A stretch of DNA of 64,000 nucleotides from Photorhabdus luminescens subsp. luminescens. Lineage in GTDB: Bacteria; Pseudomonadota; Gammaproteobacteria; Enterobacterales; Enterobacteriaceae. The stretch lies in assembly GCF_001083805.1 (NCBI RefSeq), contig NZ_JXSK01000005.1, positions 1-64,000 of the forward strand. Direction: 5' to 3'. The first letter of the stretch is position 1. Each line of letters starts with the position of its first letter. Position numbers and translations under genes: made by a program. A model generated the notes under the pieces. The model was not told the origin of the DNA and made no database searches. It saw nothing but the letters and a program-made list of their open reading frames with translations. Below, one piece after another: positions 20,794 through 30,463 of the stretch.

Positions 20794-21720
20794 TTATTTT
20801 CTTAGGTCTTGTTGCACTTGTTGCATCGTTCTGACCCAAGGTTTTTTCGCCTGAATCTCGGCCGGTAGAGATGAAACAGCCTGTTTAGCTTCAGAAACGG
20901 AACGGTAATTACCATGAATTAAAACAAACCAAACTTTTCCATTACGTTTAGTTTCATAAACTTTGTAATGGGTAAGACTATACTTTTTAGCAAAAGCGGT
21001 CAGTGTATCTGAGCGGCTGGCACTACTTAATTGCAAAGTGTAGTGGTTTGCCGGGGTTCTCAATAGATCACTACTGGCGCTACTGACCTCATTGTTTTTA
21101 CTGCTAGTATGATTTGTCGATGGTTTTGATTTAGCTGGTGTTTCTGATTTCAGTGGACGGATATTTTCCGGTTTTTGCTGTACCACCGGCGGTGGTGTTA
21201 CTGGCTGTGATTGTTGAGCTTGATTCAGATTTTGCACTGCGTGATTTATATTACTTTGTTGTTGAGTCAGTGCATCAGGAATATTTCCTGGCAATTCAAT
21301 GCGCTGATTTTGGCTTTCGCCATTGTTAGTTTGAGGCTGATGAGGTTGAGTTGCAGTACTACTAACAGGAGGAACATGGATTTCCTGTGGCCTGTTAATT
21401 GTATTTGTGGTGTTACTCTCTGATGTTATAGGTTGACTGTTATCGTTGCTGGATGATGAACCTGATAAATCAATATTCTTCTCGGCAACATTTGGCGATT
21501 GCTGTTTTTCATGTTCTGTCGGGGCTTTTAAGGCAGAACTGATAGCAATAATCAGCAGTAGCAGCACTAAAATCCCAATGCCGAGCATCATTTGCTGACG
21601 TGAAATCGCGAATTTGGGTTTGTTTAATGGCTGACGCGAGCGTGAGGAACGACGATCTGAGGTATCTGGCCTAAACTCATTATCTGCTCTTTGTTCGTTT
21701 TCTGATTTGAATTCGTCCAT
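20794..21720 (-). CDS. damX: Cell division protein DamX (SPOR domain)
   Basis: This 308-residue bitopic inner-membrane protein has a cytoplasmic acidic/basic N-terminus, a membrane span at about residues 41-64 (MMLGIGILVLLLLIIAISSA), a Gln/Ser/Pro-rich periplasmic linker and a C-terminal SPOR domain (about residues 230-305). The SPOR domain binds denuded septal peptidoglycan. ATG 21720 (MDEFKSENEQ) matches E. coli, and the frame upstream to 21756 is probably untranslated. It is clearly shorter than the roughly 428-residue E. coli protein, the loss being in the linker. Confidence 0.92.
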   Translation of the reverse strand: MDEFKSENEQRADNEFRPDTSDRRSSRSRQPLNKPKFAISRQQMMLGIGILVLLLLIIAISSALKAPTEHEKQQSPNVAEKNIDLSGSSSSNDNSQPITSESNTTNTINRPQEIHVPPVSSTATQPHQPQTNNGESQNQRIELPGNIPDALTQQQSNINHAVQNLNQAQQSQPVTPPPVVQQKPENIRPLKSETPAKSKPSTNHTSSKNNEVSSASSDLLRTPANHYTLQLSSASRSDTLTAFAKKYSLTHYKVYETKRNGKVWFVLIHGNYRSVSEAKQAVSSLPAEIQAKKPWVRTMQQVQQDLRK

Positions 21721-21891
21721 ATGCCCTCCAAACAGAGCCAATATTGCCAATTGCAATTGAAGCCAGTCCGGCTGGCTGACTTAACTAAGATAGAAGTTTG
21801 TCTGATAGAATTGTTATTTTATGACACAACAATCAGATGTATGCAAAAAAACATTTAATTTAATACCATAAGCATACAACTTACTTAAAAT

Positions 21892-22992
21892 TTACCCGTT
21901 TTCATAGGGTAAACATTGACAAATAGCGTCAATAACACAATTGTGTTCAATATCTGAGCGGAGATCGGCTTTACCTATTTTTGTTGGAAGAACCAGTCGT
22001 AATTTACCTGCTATAACTTTCTTATCTCGCATCATATGTGGCAGGTAGGCTTCCGGCGGCATATTTTGTGGCCCGTATACAGGCAGATTTGCCCGTTCCA
22101 ACAATCGGATAATACGTTGAGTATCCTGTTCAGGGAAATTATCGGCAAGTTGAGCTGTTCTTGCTGCCATGACCATGCCTGCGGCAACCGCTTCTCCATG
22201 TAACCAGACACCATATCCCATCTCTGTTTCGATGGCGTGACCAAAGGTGTGACCAAGATTCAACAGGGCACGCAAGCCACTCAATTCTTTCTCATCTGCT
22301 GCGACAACTTCAGCTTTCAATTCGCAGCAACGACGGATGCAGTAAGCCATTGCTTGGTTGTCGAGAGCTAGAAGTTTATCCATATTATCTTCAAGCCAGC
22401 TAAAAAATGCGCTGTCGAGAATGATACCGTACTTAATGACCTCAGCCAGACCGGAAGAGAGTTCGCGGGCTGGAAGCGTTTGCAGGCAATTGAGATCGAC
22501 CATCACAGAGGCCGGTTGATAGAATGCGCCTATCATATTCTTGCCAAAGGGATGGTTTACTGCGGTTTTTCCTCCGACAGAGGAATCAACCTGAGCAAGA
22601 AGGGTGGTAGGTATTTGAATAAAACGGACGCCACGTTGATAACAGGCAGCGGCAAAACCAGTTAAATCACCGATTACGCCGCCACCGAGAGCGATAAGTG
22701 TTGTGTCCCGGCTATGGTTATTTTCCAGCAAAGCAGAAAATACATCATTTAATACGGAAAGAGATTTGTACTGTTCACCATCAGGTAGAATCACTTCATC
22801 TACCCGAATCCCGACTTGCTGCAAGGTGGCTTTTACTTTTGCCAAATACAGCGGAGCTAGGGTTTGATTCGTTACCAGCATAACCTGCTGGTCTGCTTCT
22901 AGTGGTGCAAAAGCAGAAGGATCGTCAAATAACCCTTTTGCAATGGTAATTGGGTAACTACGTTCCCCTAAAGTGACAGTGATCTTTTCCAT
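21892..22992 (-). CDS. aroB: 3-dehydroquinate synthase
   Basis: This 366-residue enzyme carries out the second step of the shikimate pathway, using NAD and a divalent metal. Motifs are [21 protein letters not shown] (NAD binding), [22 protein letters not shown], and the metal-ligand regions [10 protein letters not shown] and [13 protein letters not shown]. It lies downstream of aroK with a 47-bp gap. Confidence 0.98.
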   Translation of the reverse strand: MEKITVTLGERSYPITIAKGLFDDPSAFAPLEADQQVMLVTNQTLAPLYLAKVKATLQQVGIRVDEVILPDGEQYKSLSVLNDVFSALLENNHSRDTTLIALGGGVIGDLTGFAAACYQRGVRFIQIPTTLLAQVDSSVGGKTAVNHPFGKNMIGAFYQPASVMVDLNCLQTLPARELSSGLAEVIKYGIILDSAFFSWLEDNMDKLLALDNQAMAYCIRRCCELKAEVVAADEKELSGLRALLNLGHTFGHAIETEMGYGVWLHGEAVAAGMVMAARTAQLADNFPEQDTQRIIRLLERANLPVYGPQNMPPEAYLPHMMRDKKVIAGKLRLVLPTKIGKADLRSDIEHNCVIDAICQCLPYENG

Positions 22993-23039
22993 AAGCAGCC
23001 TTCGCCTTAATTATTTATCGCTGTACAGACTTGCTTGAA

Positions 23040-23561
23040 TCAGTTCTTTTCCAGTAACTCAATGATTTGGTTAGCGACAACTTTAGCGCTCTGCTCATCG
23101 GTACGGATAGTGACATCAGCAATTTCCTCGTACAGAGGATTACGTTCGTTTGCTAAATTTTCTAAAACTTCACGTGCTGGAGCGTCAACTTGAAGTAAGG
23201 GGCGTTTTTTATCGCGCTGGGTGCGTGCTAGCTGTTTTTCAATGGTGGTTTCCAAGTAGACCACGACACCACGGGCAGACAGACGATTACGGGTTTCTCT
23301 GGATTTCACAGAACCTCCGCCAGTCGCCAGTACAATGCCTTGTTTTTCAGTGAGTTCGTTAATCACTTTTTCTTCGCGTTCGCGGAAGCCTTCTTCGCCT
23401 TCCACGTCGAATACCCAGCCCACGTCAGCTCCGGTACGTCGCTCAATTTCTTGATCGGAGTCGTAAAACTCCATATTGAGTTGCTGAGCTAACTGACGAC
23501 CAATAGTGCTTTTGCCGGCACCCATAGGCCCAACCAGAAAGATATTACGTTTCTCTGCCAT
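23040..23561 (-). CDS. aroK: Shikimate kinase 1
   Basis: This 173-residue P-loop kinase phosphorylates shikimate. The Walker A motif is [11 protein letters not shown] near residue 11, the [19 protein letters not shown] segment binds metal and shikimate, and GGGSV lies near residue 80. The R-rich lid [11 protein letters not shown] is present. It heads the aroK-aroB-damX-dam transcription unit. Confidence 0.98.
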
Positions 23562-23930
23562 GTTTTTGGTATTACTAAGACTATTCGTTAATGATAACCC
23601 GCCCCGCTAATCAAATCAGCAGCGGGACCTAAACTGAAACCTCATGAGCGGTAATGTGAGATCAGATAACAAAATTATCTCAGTACATCAGCCAGTTTTG
23701 CAACTATATAAATCAACGACGAGCTTTTTGTGACGAAAGCTCTGGTTTCATTGGCTGATTATTGCGATGTTAAACCCGACCACTCAATTAGTTAACTCTT
23801 GTATGCTAAATCGGACTCAGCGTCAAATCTATAAACAGGATTAGTTGGAAAAATCTGCGCATCATCATACGGAATAGTTAAGCTTTTTATATCCAACTTA
23901 CTGATATAAAGGTTATATTTTTATTTTCGG
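23562..23930. promoter_or_regulatory. aroK leader / hofQ-aroK intergenic region
   Basis: This 369-bp region presumably carries the aroK promoter. On the minus strand it contains two inverted repeats: CCGCT...AGCGG at 23607-23629, about 45 nt before the aroK start, and GAGATAA...TTATCT-type arms near 23650-23680. No open frame is seen. Confidence 0.45.
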
Positions 23931-24965
23931 CTAAATATCCATCAGTTGAGGCGTAATGAATATGACTAACTCACGTCGGCTATGTTTATGGCCTTTTTGG
24001 TTAAATAGTGAACCGAGCAATGGGATGTCTGATAGATAAGGCACCTTCTGAGTTTGCTCGCCTTTTTTCTGTTGAAAAATGCCACCGAGAATAAGTGTTT
24101 CACCATTCTTTACAGTAACTTGAGTTATTATTTCCTGTTTGTCGATGGTTAAATTCTCACCTCCTCCTTGACTTATTGAGATCCCTGGCATGTTTTGGCT
24201 GATTTTCAGAGAGAGCCTGATTTTGTTTTTTCTCAGTATATGAGGGGTAACTTCCATTCCGAGTACGGCTTCTTTAAATTGCACGGTACTTTTCTCTTTT
24301 TCTTGGCTGACGTAGGGAATATCAGAGCCTTGCTTGATGCTGGCTAACTGTTGATGTGAGGCGGTTAGTCTTGGGCTGGCGATAATATCCAGTTGGTTTT
24401 CTTGTTCTAAGGCGCTGAGTTCCATTTCCAGCAAACTGGTGTGAATACGGGCAATATTGAACGAAAATCGATGCATATTATCGTTGGCTGCTTGGTTGAT
24501 ATTAAGGCGGTTTAGACCAGTTGTTGCATTAATTGGCTCTCCTATCGGCATGCCCCAATAAATACCGAGTTCATGTAATGCTTCTCTGCTGCTGGTCACG
24601 ATATGTGCCGTAATCTGTACTTGTTGCTGTGGTGTATCTATCTCTTTCAGCCAGCTTTTTATCTGTGCGATGGCGATAGGGGTATCCTGTAAAATCAGAC
24701 TATTAGTTTCAGGATCAAAATCAACTTTTCCCTCTTTTGTTATTAATGCGGGTCTGTTTTGCCTGAGATTCACAGTAATTCTTTCTGCGTCTGCATACTG
24801 TAATACGGTTGAGAGAGATTGAATTTCGGTCTCATTGACTGATTGATCAAATAACTCAACCGATTGTTCTTCTGTCTCTATCATCGGGGGAGCAAAAGGA
24901 TTTCTTATCTCTGCAACAACAATAGCGGGCAGAAAAAGGATAAACAGAATAAATTTTTTAGTCAT
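23931..24965 (-). CDS. hofQ: DNA-uptake secretin HofQ, with a HofP-like N-terminus and no STN domain
   Basis: This 344-residue secretin forms the outer-membrane pore for DNA uptake in the HofMNOPQ (ComABCDE/PilMNOPQ-like) system. After a signal peptide (residues 1-18) the mature N-terminus reads EIRNPFAPP, a hallmark of HofP/PilP lipoprotein-type pilots, not of HofQ. The HofQ homology starts near residue 50 (SLSTVLQYADAERITVNL) with the secretin N domain and runs through the pore domain (VEFKEAVLGMEVTP-like segment, GETLILGGIFQ) to the end. About 100 residues containing the usual AMIN/STN-like domain are absent, and no separate hofP lies in the cluster. ATG 24965 has AGGA 7 nt upstream and overlaps hofO. 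Confidence 0.85.
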   Translation of the reverse strand: MTKKFILFILFLPAIVVAEIRNPFAPPMIETEEQSVELFDQSVNETEIQSLSTVLQYADAERITVNLRQNRPALITKEGKVDFDPETNSLILQDTPIAIAQIKSWLKEIDTPQQQVQITAHIVTSSREALHELGIYWGMPIGEPINATTGLNRLNINQAANDNMHRFSFNIARIHTSLLEMELSALEQENQLDIIASPRLTASHQQLASIKQGSDIPYVSQEKEKSTVQFKEAVLGMEVTPHILRKNKIRLSLKISQNMPGISISQGGGENLTIDKQEIITQVTVKNGETLILGGIFQQKKGEQTQKVPYLSDIPLLGSLFNQKGHKHSRRELVIFITPQLMDI

Positions 24966-25503
24966 AAAGTTCCTCATGTGAGGTTTCTGACAGGGTGATT
25001 TTGACGTTTAGGAATTCACCTGATGGCGAAATGGAAAGCTGTTTAATCAGCAGCGGTGGATATAACGCTTGTAACGCCTCAAGAAAATTCAGCATCTGTT
25101 CGTAGTTCAAATAAATTGTGATTTGCCAGAGCGTTTTTTCCCCTTCTTTTTTACGTTGCCACTCAAGAAGTTGAGCGCCAGAATTTATCAATGGCTGTTG
25201 TAGTTGTTTTATTGCGGTAATTTTTACTGCATTTTGTCGCGGCTTACTGAGTTCATTTTCTATTTGGTTGATGTGTTGTTGTATATCTTCCAATAGCGGT
25301 AGCTGATTTAGTCGTTCATGGGCTGCTTTTGTATTGATTTGTTGATCTGCTATTTTTTGTGTCAGGCTACTTCTCTGTTCAGCTTTTTCTTGCCAGAAGA
25401 AAAGATAAAACAGAATCAGAAATGGCATGATGATAGCTTGCTGCCAGATAAAGAGCAGCCAGGTTGGTTTGGCAAACCACCATAGATAGTCACTTTTTAT
25501 CAT
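24958..25503 (-). CDS. hofO: PilO-like protein HofO
   Basis: This 181-residue bitopic protein has a membrane span at about residues 18-37 (IIMPFLILFYLFFW), a coiled-coil stretch (about 40-90) and a small ferredoxin-like domain, the PilO layout. With HofN it should form the inner-membrane alignment complex. ATG 25503 (MIKSDYLWWF) overlaps hofN by 14 bp; the frame extends to 25539, but that part lies inside hofN. Confidence 0.8.
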   Translation of the reverse strand: MIKSDYLWWFAKPTWLLFIWQQAIIMPFLILFYLFFWQEKAEQRSSLTQKIADQQINTKAAHERLNQLPLLEDIQQHINQIENELSKPRQNAVKITAIKQLQQPLINSGAQLLEWQRKKEGEKTLWQITIYLNYEQMLNFLEALQALYPPLLIKQLSISPSGEFLNVKITLSETSHEELYD

Positions 25504-26041
25504 TGGATATTTCCGTCCGCCAGTTAGCGTCAATAACAAACTGCCTGATTTGTTGTTCGGTGGTGGTCATCTTTTTTAGTTGAATTTCAGACAATTGCCT
25601 GTTGTTTTCAAGATTATCCAGCAGAGACGTCATGCTGGAATAATCCAGACTATTAGCAACCAGTTTTAATTGACCTGCCTGATCATCGAAAGCGGTTAAC
25701 CAACTTCCTTCTGGTAGTAATTCAGGTAATTCATTAAATAATTGCCAATGTTGCTGGTTCTGTTTCAGCCACGTTTGTTGTTGTTTTGATTTATAGGTCA
25801 GTGTGTTGTGAAGATTGATCGCCTCCTCTGTCTGAGTTATCTGTTGTTGCCAATGTAATTGTTGCTGGTTGAGTTGTTGTAATTGCCTTTGATACTGGTT
25901 AATCGCTTCCTGTTGTTTTAATAACATCCAGACGAGCACTGTCAGCCACAATATCAATTGCAATAAGAGAAGAGTCGCCCACCAACGATAACGATGTCTT
26001 AGCCGGGTTTGTCGCCAAGGCAGAAAATTAACCTGATACAT
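25490..26041 (-). CDS. hofN: PilN-like protein HofN
   Basis: This 183-residue protein starts MYQVNFLPWRQTRLRHRYRW, the PilN signature through which it binds the cytoplasmic PilM/HofM. A membrane span (about 21-43) and a very glutamine-rich coiled coil (about 48-100) follow, then a small periplasmic domain. It starts 2 bp after hofM. Confidence 0.85.
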   Translation of the reverse strand: MYQVNFLPWRQTRLRHRYRWWATLLLLQLILWLTVLVWMLLKQQEAINQYQRQLQQLNQQQLHWQQQITQTEEAINLHNTLTYKSKQQQTWLKQNQQHWQLFNELPELLPEGSWLTAFDDQAGQLKLVANSLDYSSMTSLLDNLENNRQLSEIQLKKMTTTEQQIRQFVIDANWRTEISNDKK

Positions 26042-26043
26042 CG

Positions 26044-26874
26044 TTACTTATCATCCGGTCTGAGTGCTAAACCACCGGCTATCACATATTCCATCAGTTG
26101 AACTGGCAGTGGTGGTTGATAATGACGAAATGCTGCCAACATATCCCAAGAGTAAGTTCCTTCAGGTAGGGCTTCTTGTTGGCAGCTACTGTAATAAACA
26201 GGCTGTTCAGCCATAGATGAGGCAGATAATTGACGGATAATCTGCTGTGGAGATGCTGCCGTATTCGTTGATACCAGATCATAAGCGAAGGGGGCATTGG
26301 CAGGAGATACCCATAGCCAACCAGATTGTTGCCTGTGTAACAGCCAACTATCAGCGGGAACGCCGGCATATTGCGCTATATAGCGTAGGGCACAGGGGGC
26401 AATATCAATGGCGTCTGGAATTATTCCTGCTTGTGCAAGACATTGTAGCCAGAGGTTGAGATCTTTCTGGCGAGCGGCGCTGATGTAGGCGTTTTGTTCA
26501 ATAATACGGTAATCCAGCGCCAGTTCTCGGGTATTAAAGGGAAATTGTTTCTCGGCGCTAGCGTTGATAAACCAGCCTTGTTCCGGTTCTTTAAGATTGA
26601 TATCTGGGGGCAAAGTCAGACTCTTTTGCAATGTTTGTTGTACAGGTAGGGCGAGTCTGAAACTGATTTTTTTAGGTAATTCTTGGCGCCATTGATTTAA
26701 AATATCACATAGTATTTCTGGTCGTTGCAGACGGCCTTCCGGCATAACCGTATCGGATAAAAGATATTGCCAGCAGTGGCGAAGCTGCCAGCCATCTCGG
26801 CGTTTTATAGCTGCGACGGCGCGAAGGGCGCCATTTTGGATGTCCAATCCGACATACCATTTTGGTGAATACAT
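26044..26874 (-). CDS. hofM: PilM-like ATPase-fold protein HofM
   Basis: This 276-residue cytoplasmic actin-fold protein of the PilM type starts YSPKWYVGLDIQNGALRAVA, with the phosphate-1 loop in GLDIQNG. It is the first gene of hofMNO(P)Q, divergent from mrcA as in E. coli. In E. coli this cluster lets DNA be used as a nutrient; here completeness is doubtful because hofP is not separate. Confidence 0.87.
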   Translation of the reverse strand: MYSPKWYVGLDIQNGALRAVAAIKRRDGWQLRHCWQYLLSDTVMPEGRLQRPEILCDILNQWRQELPKKISFRLALPVQQTLQKSLTLPPDINLKEPEQGWFINASAEKQFPFNTRELALDYRIIEQNAYISAARQKDLNLWLQCLAQAGIIPDAIDIAPCALRYIAQYAGVPADSWLLHRQQSGWLWVSPANAPFAYDLVSTNTAASPQQIIRQLSASSMAEQPVYYSSCQQEALPEGTYSWDMLAAFRHYQPPLPVQLMEYVIAGGLALRPDDK

Positions 26875-26993
26875 ATATCGATCTCCATATCAGTAATTTT
26901 AATAAAAGACCATATTCAAGGTGCTGTGTAACCTTTATACTACGCGCCGATTGTTTATAAACCACCCGACTAACGTGGCATGGGAAATTTCAG

Positions 26994-29522
26994 GTGAAGT
27001 TCGTAAAGTATTTTCTAGTCTTTGTCGTGAGTTGCATTTTTCTGGGAACGGCCTCGATTTTTGGTATGTACAAATATATCGAGCCTCAGTTACCTGATGT
27101 GGCGACATTAAAGGATGTTCGATTACAGACACCAATGCAGGTGTTCAGTGCAGATGGCGAGCTGATTGCCCAATATGGTGAAAAACGCCGTATGCCTCTT
27201 AAGCTGTCCGAAATTCCACCGATTATGGTGAAGGCATTTATTGCAACGGAGGACAGTCGTTTTTATGAGCATCACGGCGTTGACCCGGTAGGGATTATCC
27301 GGGCAGCATCTGTCGCAATGAGTTCAGGCCATGCATCACAAGGGGCGAGCACCATTACCCAGCAACTGGCGAGAAATTTCTTTCTCACCCCAGAGAAGAC
27401 GTTGATGCGTAAAATTAAGGAAGTCTTTCTGGCTATCAGGATTGAGCAATTGCTGAATAAGGATGAAATCCTCGAACTCTATCTTAATAAAATTTACCTT
27501 GGTTACCGGGCTTATGGTGTCGGGGCTGCGGCTCAAGTCTATTTTGGTAAGAATGTTAATGAGTTGACACTGAGTGAAATAGCGATGATTGCCGGCTTGC
27601 CAAAGGCGCCTTCTACGTTTAACCCGCTGTATTCGTATAGTCGGGCGGTTAACCGCCGGAATGTGGTTCTGAGCCGTATGCTCAATGAGGGCTATATTAC
27701 TCAACAGCAATATAATCAAGCTAGAAGTGAAAAGTTGGTCGCTAATTACCATGCGCCCCAAATTGCTTTCTCTGCGCCCTATTTGTCCGAGATGGTGCGT
27801 CAGGAGATGATTGAGCGTTATGGTGAAAATGCTTATACCGACGGTTATAAAGTTTACACCACAATTACCCGTAAACTTCAGTTGGCTGCCGTGGATGCGG
27901 TGCGTAATAACATCATTGATTATGATGTGCGTCATGGCTACCGTGGCGCGCAGGAAGTTTTGTGGAAAGTGGGCGAACCTGCCTGGGATCGGGAACAGAT
28001 TGCCAAGAAGCTTAAGACTTTGCCAAATTATGGGCCATTAATACCGGCTGTGGTGACCAGAGCCGGTACTGATCAGGCGATAGTGATGTTGCCTGATGGC
28101 AGTAGTGCGGAATTGCCAATGGCGGGTGTCCGTTGGGCCAGAAAGTTCAAATCTGATAGTGCACAGGGGGCGGTTCCTCGTAGTGTGAATGAAGTGGTGC
28201 AAGTTGGCGAGCAGGTTTGGGTTCGGAAAGTAAAGGATATTTGGTGGTTGGCGCAAATGCCGGATGTTAATGCTGCTTTGGTCTCTATTGATCCGAATGA
28301 TGGTGCTGTAAAGGCGTTAGTTGGTGGGTTTGATTTCAACTTGAGTAAATTTAACCGTGTCACTCAGTCATTACGCCAGATTGGTTCCAATATTAAACCA
28401 TTTCTCTATACCGCAGCGATGGATAAAGGGCTGACATTGGCTTCATTACTCAATGACTTGCCAATCAGCCGTTGGGATGCTGGAGCCGGTACTGACTGGC
28501 GTCCGAAAAACTCACCACCGACTTATGTTGGACCAATCCGTTTGCGTCAGGGATTAGGGCAATCGAAGAACGTCGTGATGGTGCGAGCAATGCGAGCAAT
28601 GGGGGTCGATTATGCCGCTGATTACCTGCAACGGTTTGGTTTCCCGGCACAAAATATAGTACGGACGGAATCTCTGGCTTTGGGATCGCCATCATTCACA
28701 CCAATGCAAATGGTACGTGGATATTCGGTCATGTCCAATGGCGGCTATCTGATCGATCCTTACTTTATTACTAAGATTGAAAACGAAGATGGCGATATTC
28801 TATTTGAGGCTAAACCGAAAATTGCATGTCCGCAGTGCGATATTCCAGTAATTTATGGAGATACGGTACGTTCAATCGAGCTTTCTGAAAACTCGATTGA
28901 GAATGTTGCTCAATCTCATGTTAGCCAGCAAGAGATATTGCCGTTGCCTGAATTGGAAAGAGTACCGGTAATTGATAGCCGTGAAGATGCGCAAGAATAT
29001 GCTCCTCATGTTATCAGTACTCAATTGGCATTTTTGATCCATGATGCTTTGAATAGCAATATTTTTGGTGAGCCGGGTTGGTCTGGTACGGGTTGGCGCG
29101 CCTCGCGCGATCTGAAACGTCGTGATATTGGCGGCAAAACTGGAACAACTAATAGTTCAAAAGATGCCTGGTTCTCTGGTTATGGGCCGGATATTGTCAC
29201 GACGGTTTGGATTGGTTTTGATGACCACCGTAGAAGCCTTGGTCGTACAGCAGCCAGTGGTGGCGAGGCGGGTGCTAAGAGTGCGCAGCCAATTTGGGAT
29301 GACTTTATGAAAATCGCTTTGGAAGGGGTTCCTGAAAAAGAAGTCACACCGCCTCCGGGGATTGTTTCTGTCGTAATAGATCGTAAGACAGGCAAACTTG
29401 CTGGCGGAGGCGGGGATACCCGCAGTGAATACTTCATTGATGGAACTCAACCTACCGAGAGTGCGGTGCAGGAAGTGGGCACAACTTTAATTGAGAATGG
29501 TGAAAGTCAGGAATTATTCTGA
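26994..29522 (+). CDS. mrcA: Penicillin-binding protein 1A (bifunctional peptidoglycan synthase)
   Basis: This 842-residue class A PBP polymerises glycan strands and cross-links peptides. A signal-anchor spans residues 5-25. The transglycosylase domain has the catalytic Glu86 in ATEDSRFYEHHGVDP and the GASTITQQLARNFFL motif. The transpeptidase domain has Ser465 in GSNIKPFLY, SKN in GQSKNVVMV and KTGTTN near residue 715. The start codon is GTG at 26994. Length is close to E. coli (850). Confidence 0.97.
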   Translation: MKFVKYFLVFVVSCIFLGTASIFGMYKYIEPQLPDVATLKDVRLQTPMQVFSADGELIAQYGEKRRMPLKLSEIPPIMVKAFIATEDSRFYEHHGVDPVGIIRAASVAMSSGHASQGASTITQQLARNFFLTPEKTLMRKIKEVFLAIRIEQLLNKDEILELYLNKIYLGYRAYGVGAAAQVYFGKNVNELTLSEIAMIAGLPKAPSTFNPLYSYSRAVNRRNVVLSRMLNEGYITQQQYNQARSEKLVANYHAPQIAFSAPYLSEMVRQEMIERYGENAYTDGYKVYTTITRKLQLAAVDAVRNNIIDYDVRHGYRGAQEVLWKVGEPAWDREQIAKKLKTLPNYGPLIPAVVTRAGTDQAIVMLPDGSSAELPMAGVRWARKFKSDSAQGAVPRSVNEVVQVGEQVWVRKVKDIWWLAQMPDVNAALVSIDPNDGAVKALVGGFDFNLSKFNRVTQSLRQIGSNIKPFLYTAAMDKGLTLASLLNDLPISRWDAGAGTDWRPKNSPPTYVGPIRLRQGLGQSKNVVMVRAMRAMGVDYAADYLQRFGFPAQNIVRTESLALGSPSFTPMQMVRGYSVMSNGGYLIDPYFITKIENEDGDILFEAKPKIACPQCDIPVIYGDTVRSIELSENSIENVAQSHVSQQEILPLPELERVPVIDSREDAQEYAPHVISTQLAFLIHDALNSNIFGEPGWSGTGWRASRDLKRRDIGGKTGTTNSSKDAWFSGYGPDIVTTVWIGFDDHRRSLGRTAASGGEAGAKSAQPIWDDFMKIALEGVPEKEVTPPPGIVSVVIDRKTGKLAGGGGDTRSEYFIDGTQPTESAVQEVGTTLIENGESQELF

Positions 29523-29530
29523 TGAACAAA

Positions 29531-29558
29531 CAGGCACAACGAAGCGCGGTTGTGCCTG
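29531..29558. terminator. Convergent mrcA/nudE hairpin
   Basis: CAGGCACAAC, 8-nt loop and GTTGTGCCTG form a perfect 10-bp stem between the two convergent stop codons. T-rich sequence follows on the minus-strand side (TTTGTT). Confidence 0.7.
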
Positions 29559-29564
29559 TGAACT

Positions 29565-30113
29565 TCAACGGTGCTTTAAGTATTTTTGTGCCAGAAACAG
29601 GGCGCAGACATTACGCGCTTCGTTGAAATCAGAGTGATCCAGTAATGACATCATATCTGCTATAGGCCAACGTATTTGTGGTAATGGTTCAGGTTCATCT
29701 CCTTCCAGGCTTTCTGGATAGAGATTTTCAGCAATAACAATGTTCATTTTGTTAGAAAAATAGGATGGGGCCATAGTGAGTTTGGCTAATTGTTCTATTT
29801 TTCTGGCGCCAAAACTGACTTCTTCTTTTAATTCACGGTTAGCGGCTTCAAAGATACTTTCCCCGGGGTCGATCGCGCCTTTAGGAAAGCCCAATTCGTA
29901 TTGCTCAATGCCGACTGCATACTCACGAATAAGCAATAATTCATCCCCAATGACCGGGATTATCAGAACAGCTTCCCGATTGACCGGACGCATCCGTTCA
30001 TAAACGCGTTTTACACCGTTACTGAATTCGAGATCAACTGACTGAATATGAAATAAACGTGAATGGGCAATGTCCTCTATGTTTAGGATTTTAGGGTTTT
30101 TCAGGTCATTCAT
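29565..30113 (-). CDS. nudE: ADP-compound hydrolase NudE
   Basis: This 182-residue Nudix hydrolase acts on ADP-ribose, NADH and diadenosine phosphates. The Nudix box is GAIDPGESIFEAANRELKEE followed by VSFGA. The usual glycine after EEx is serine here (EEVS where E. coli has EEVG); the catalytic RE and EE residues are kept. The downstream LTMAPSYFSNKMNIV and SLEGDEPEPLPQIRWP segments identify the NudE subgroup. Confidence 0.94.
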   Translation of the reverse strand: MNDLKNPKILNIEDIAHSRLFHIQSVDLEFSNGVKRVYERMRPVNREAVLIIPVIGDELLLIREYAVGIEQYELGFPKGAIDPGESIFEAANRELKEEVSFGARKIEQLAKLTMAPSYFSNKMNIVIAENLYPESLEGDEPEPLPQIRWPIADMMSLLDHSDFNEARNVCALFLAQKYLKHR

Positions 30114-30463
30114 AATTGCCCCTGATGGTTTAATATGGGTTGAGTTGAGTGCCTGTGTATTATTACGTCATAAATTATTTCATTAACCTTAGATTTTATG
30201 ATGAAATTAGGTACACTCCATAGCTTGACTAAATATGGCCGATTATTTTGATAAATGATAGTGATTATCGCTGGTTATTGTTGTTACTGCTATCTTTATC
30301 CTGTTTGGAAATAGATCTATGTTGTAGATAGTTTAATGAGTGATTATATAACTCATTGTAAAATAAATTAAAAAATAAATAGAAATAACCTAATTCAGAA
30401 CTTAACGTGTAGTTGCTAATTTGCAGACAGCAATAGCAAGATTGTCATGGGTATGGGGATAAA
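30114..30463. other. Divergent nudE / igaA intergenic region
   Basis: This is 350 bp of AT-rich DNA. It must hold both promoters, but I see no clear operator, repeat or small gene. Confidence 0.5.

Noticed and set aside
27336-27935. 199-codon minus-strand frame within mrcA
   Set aside because: The plus-strand penicillin-binding protein is intact through this region with catalytic motifs.
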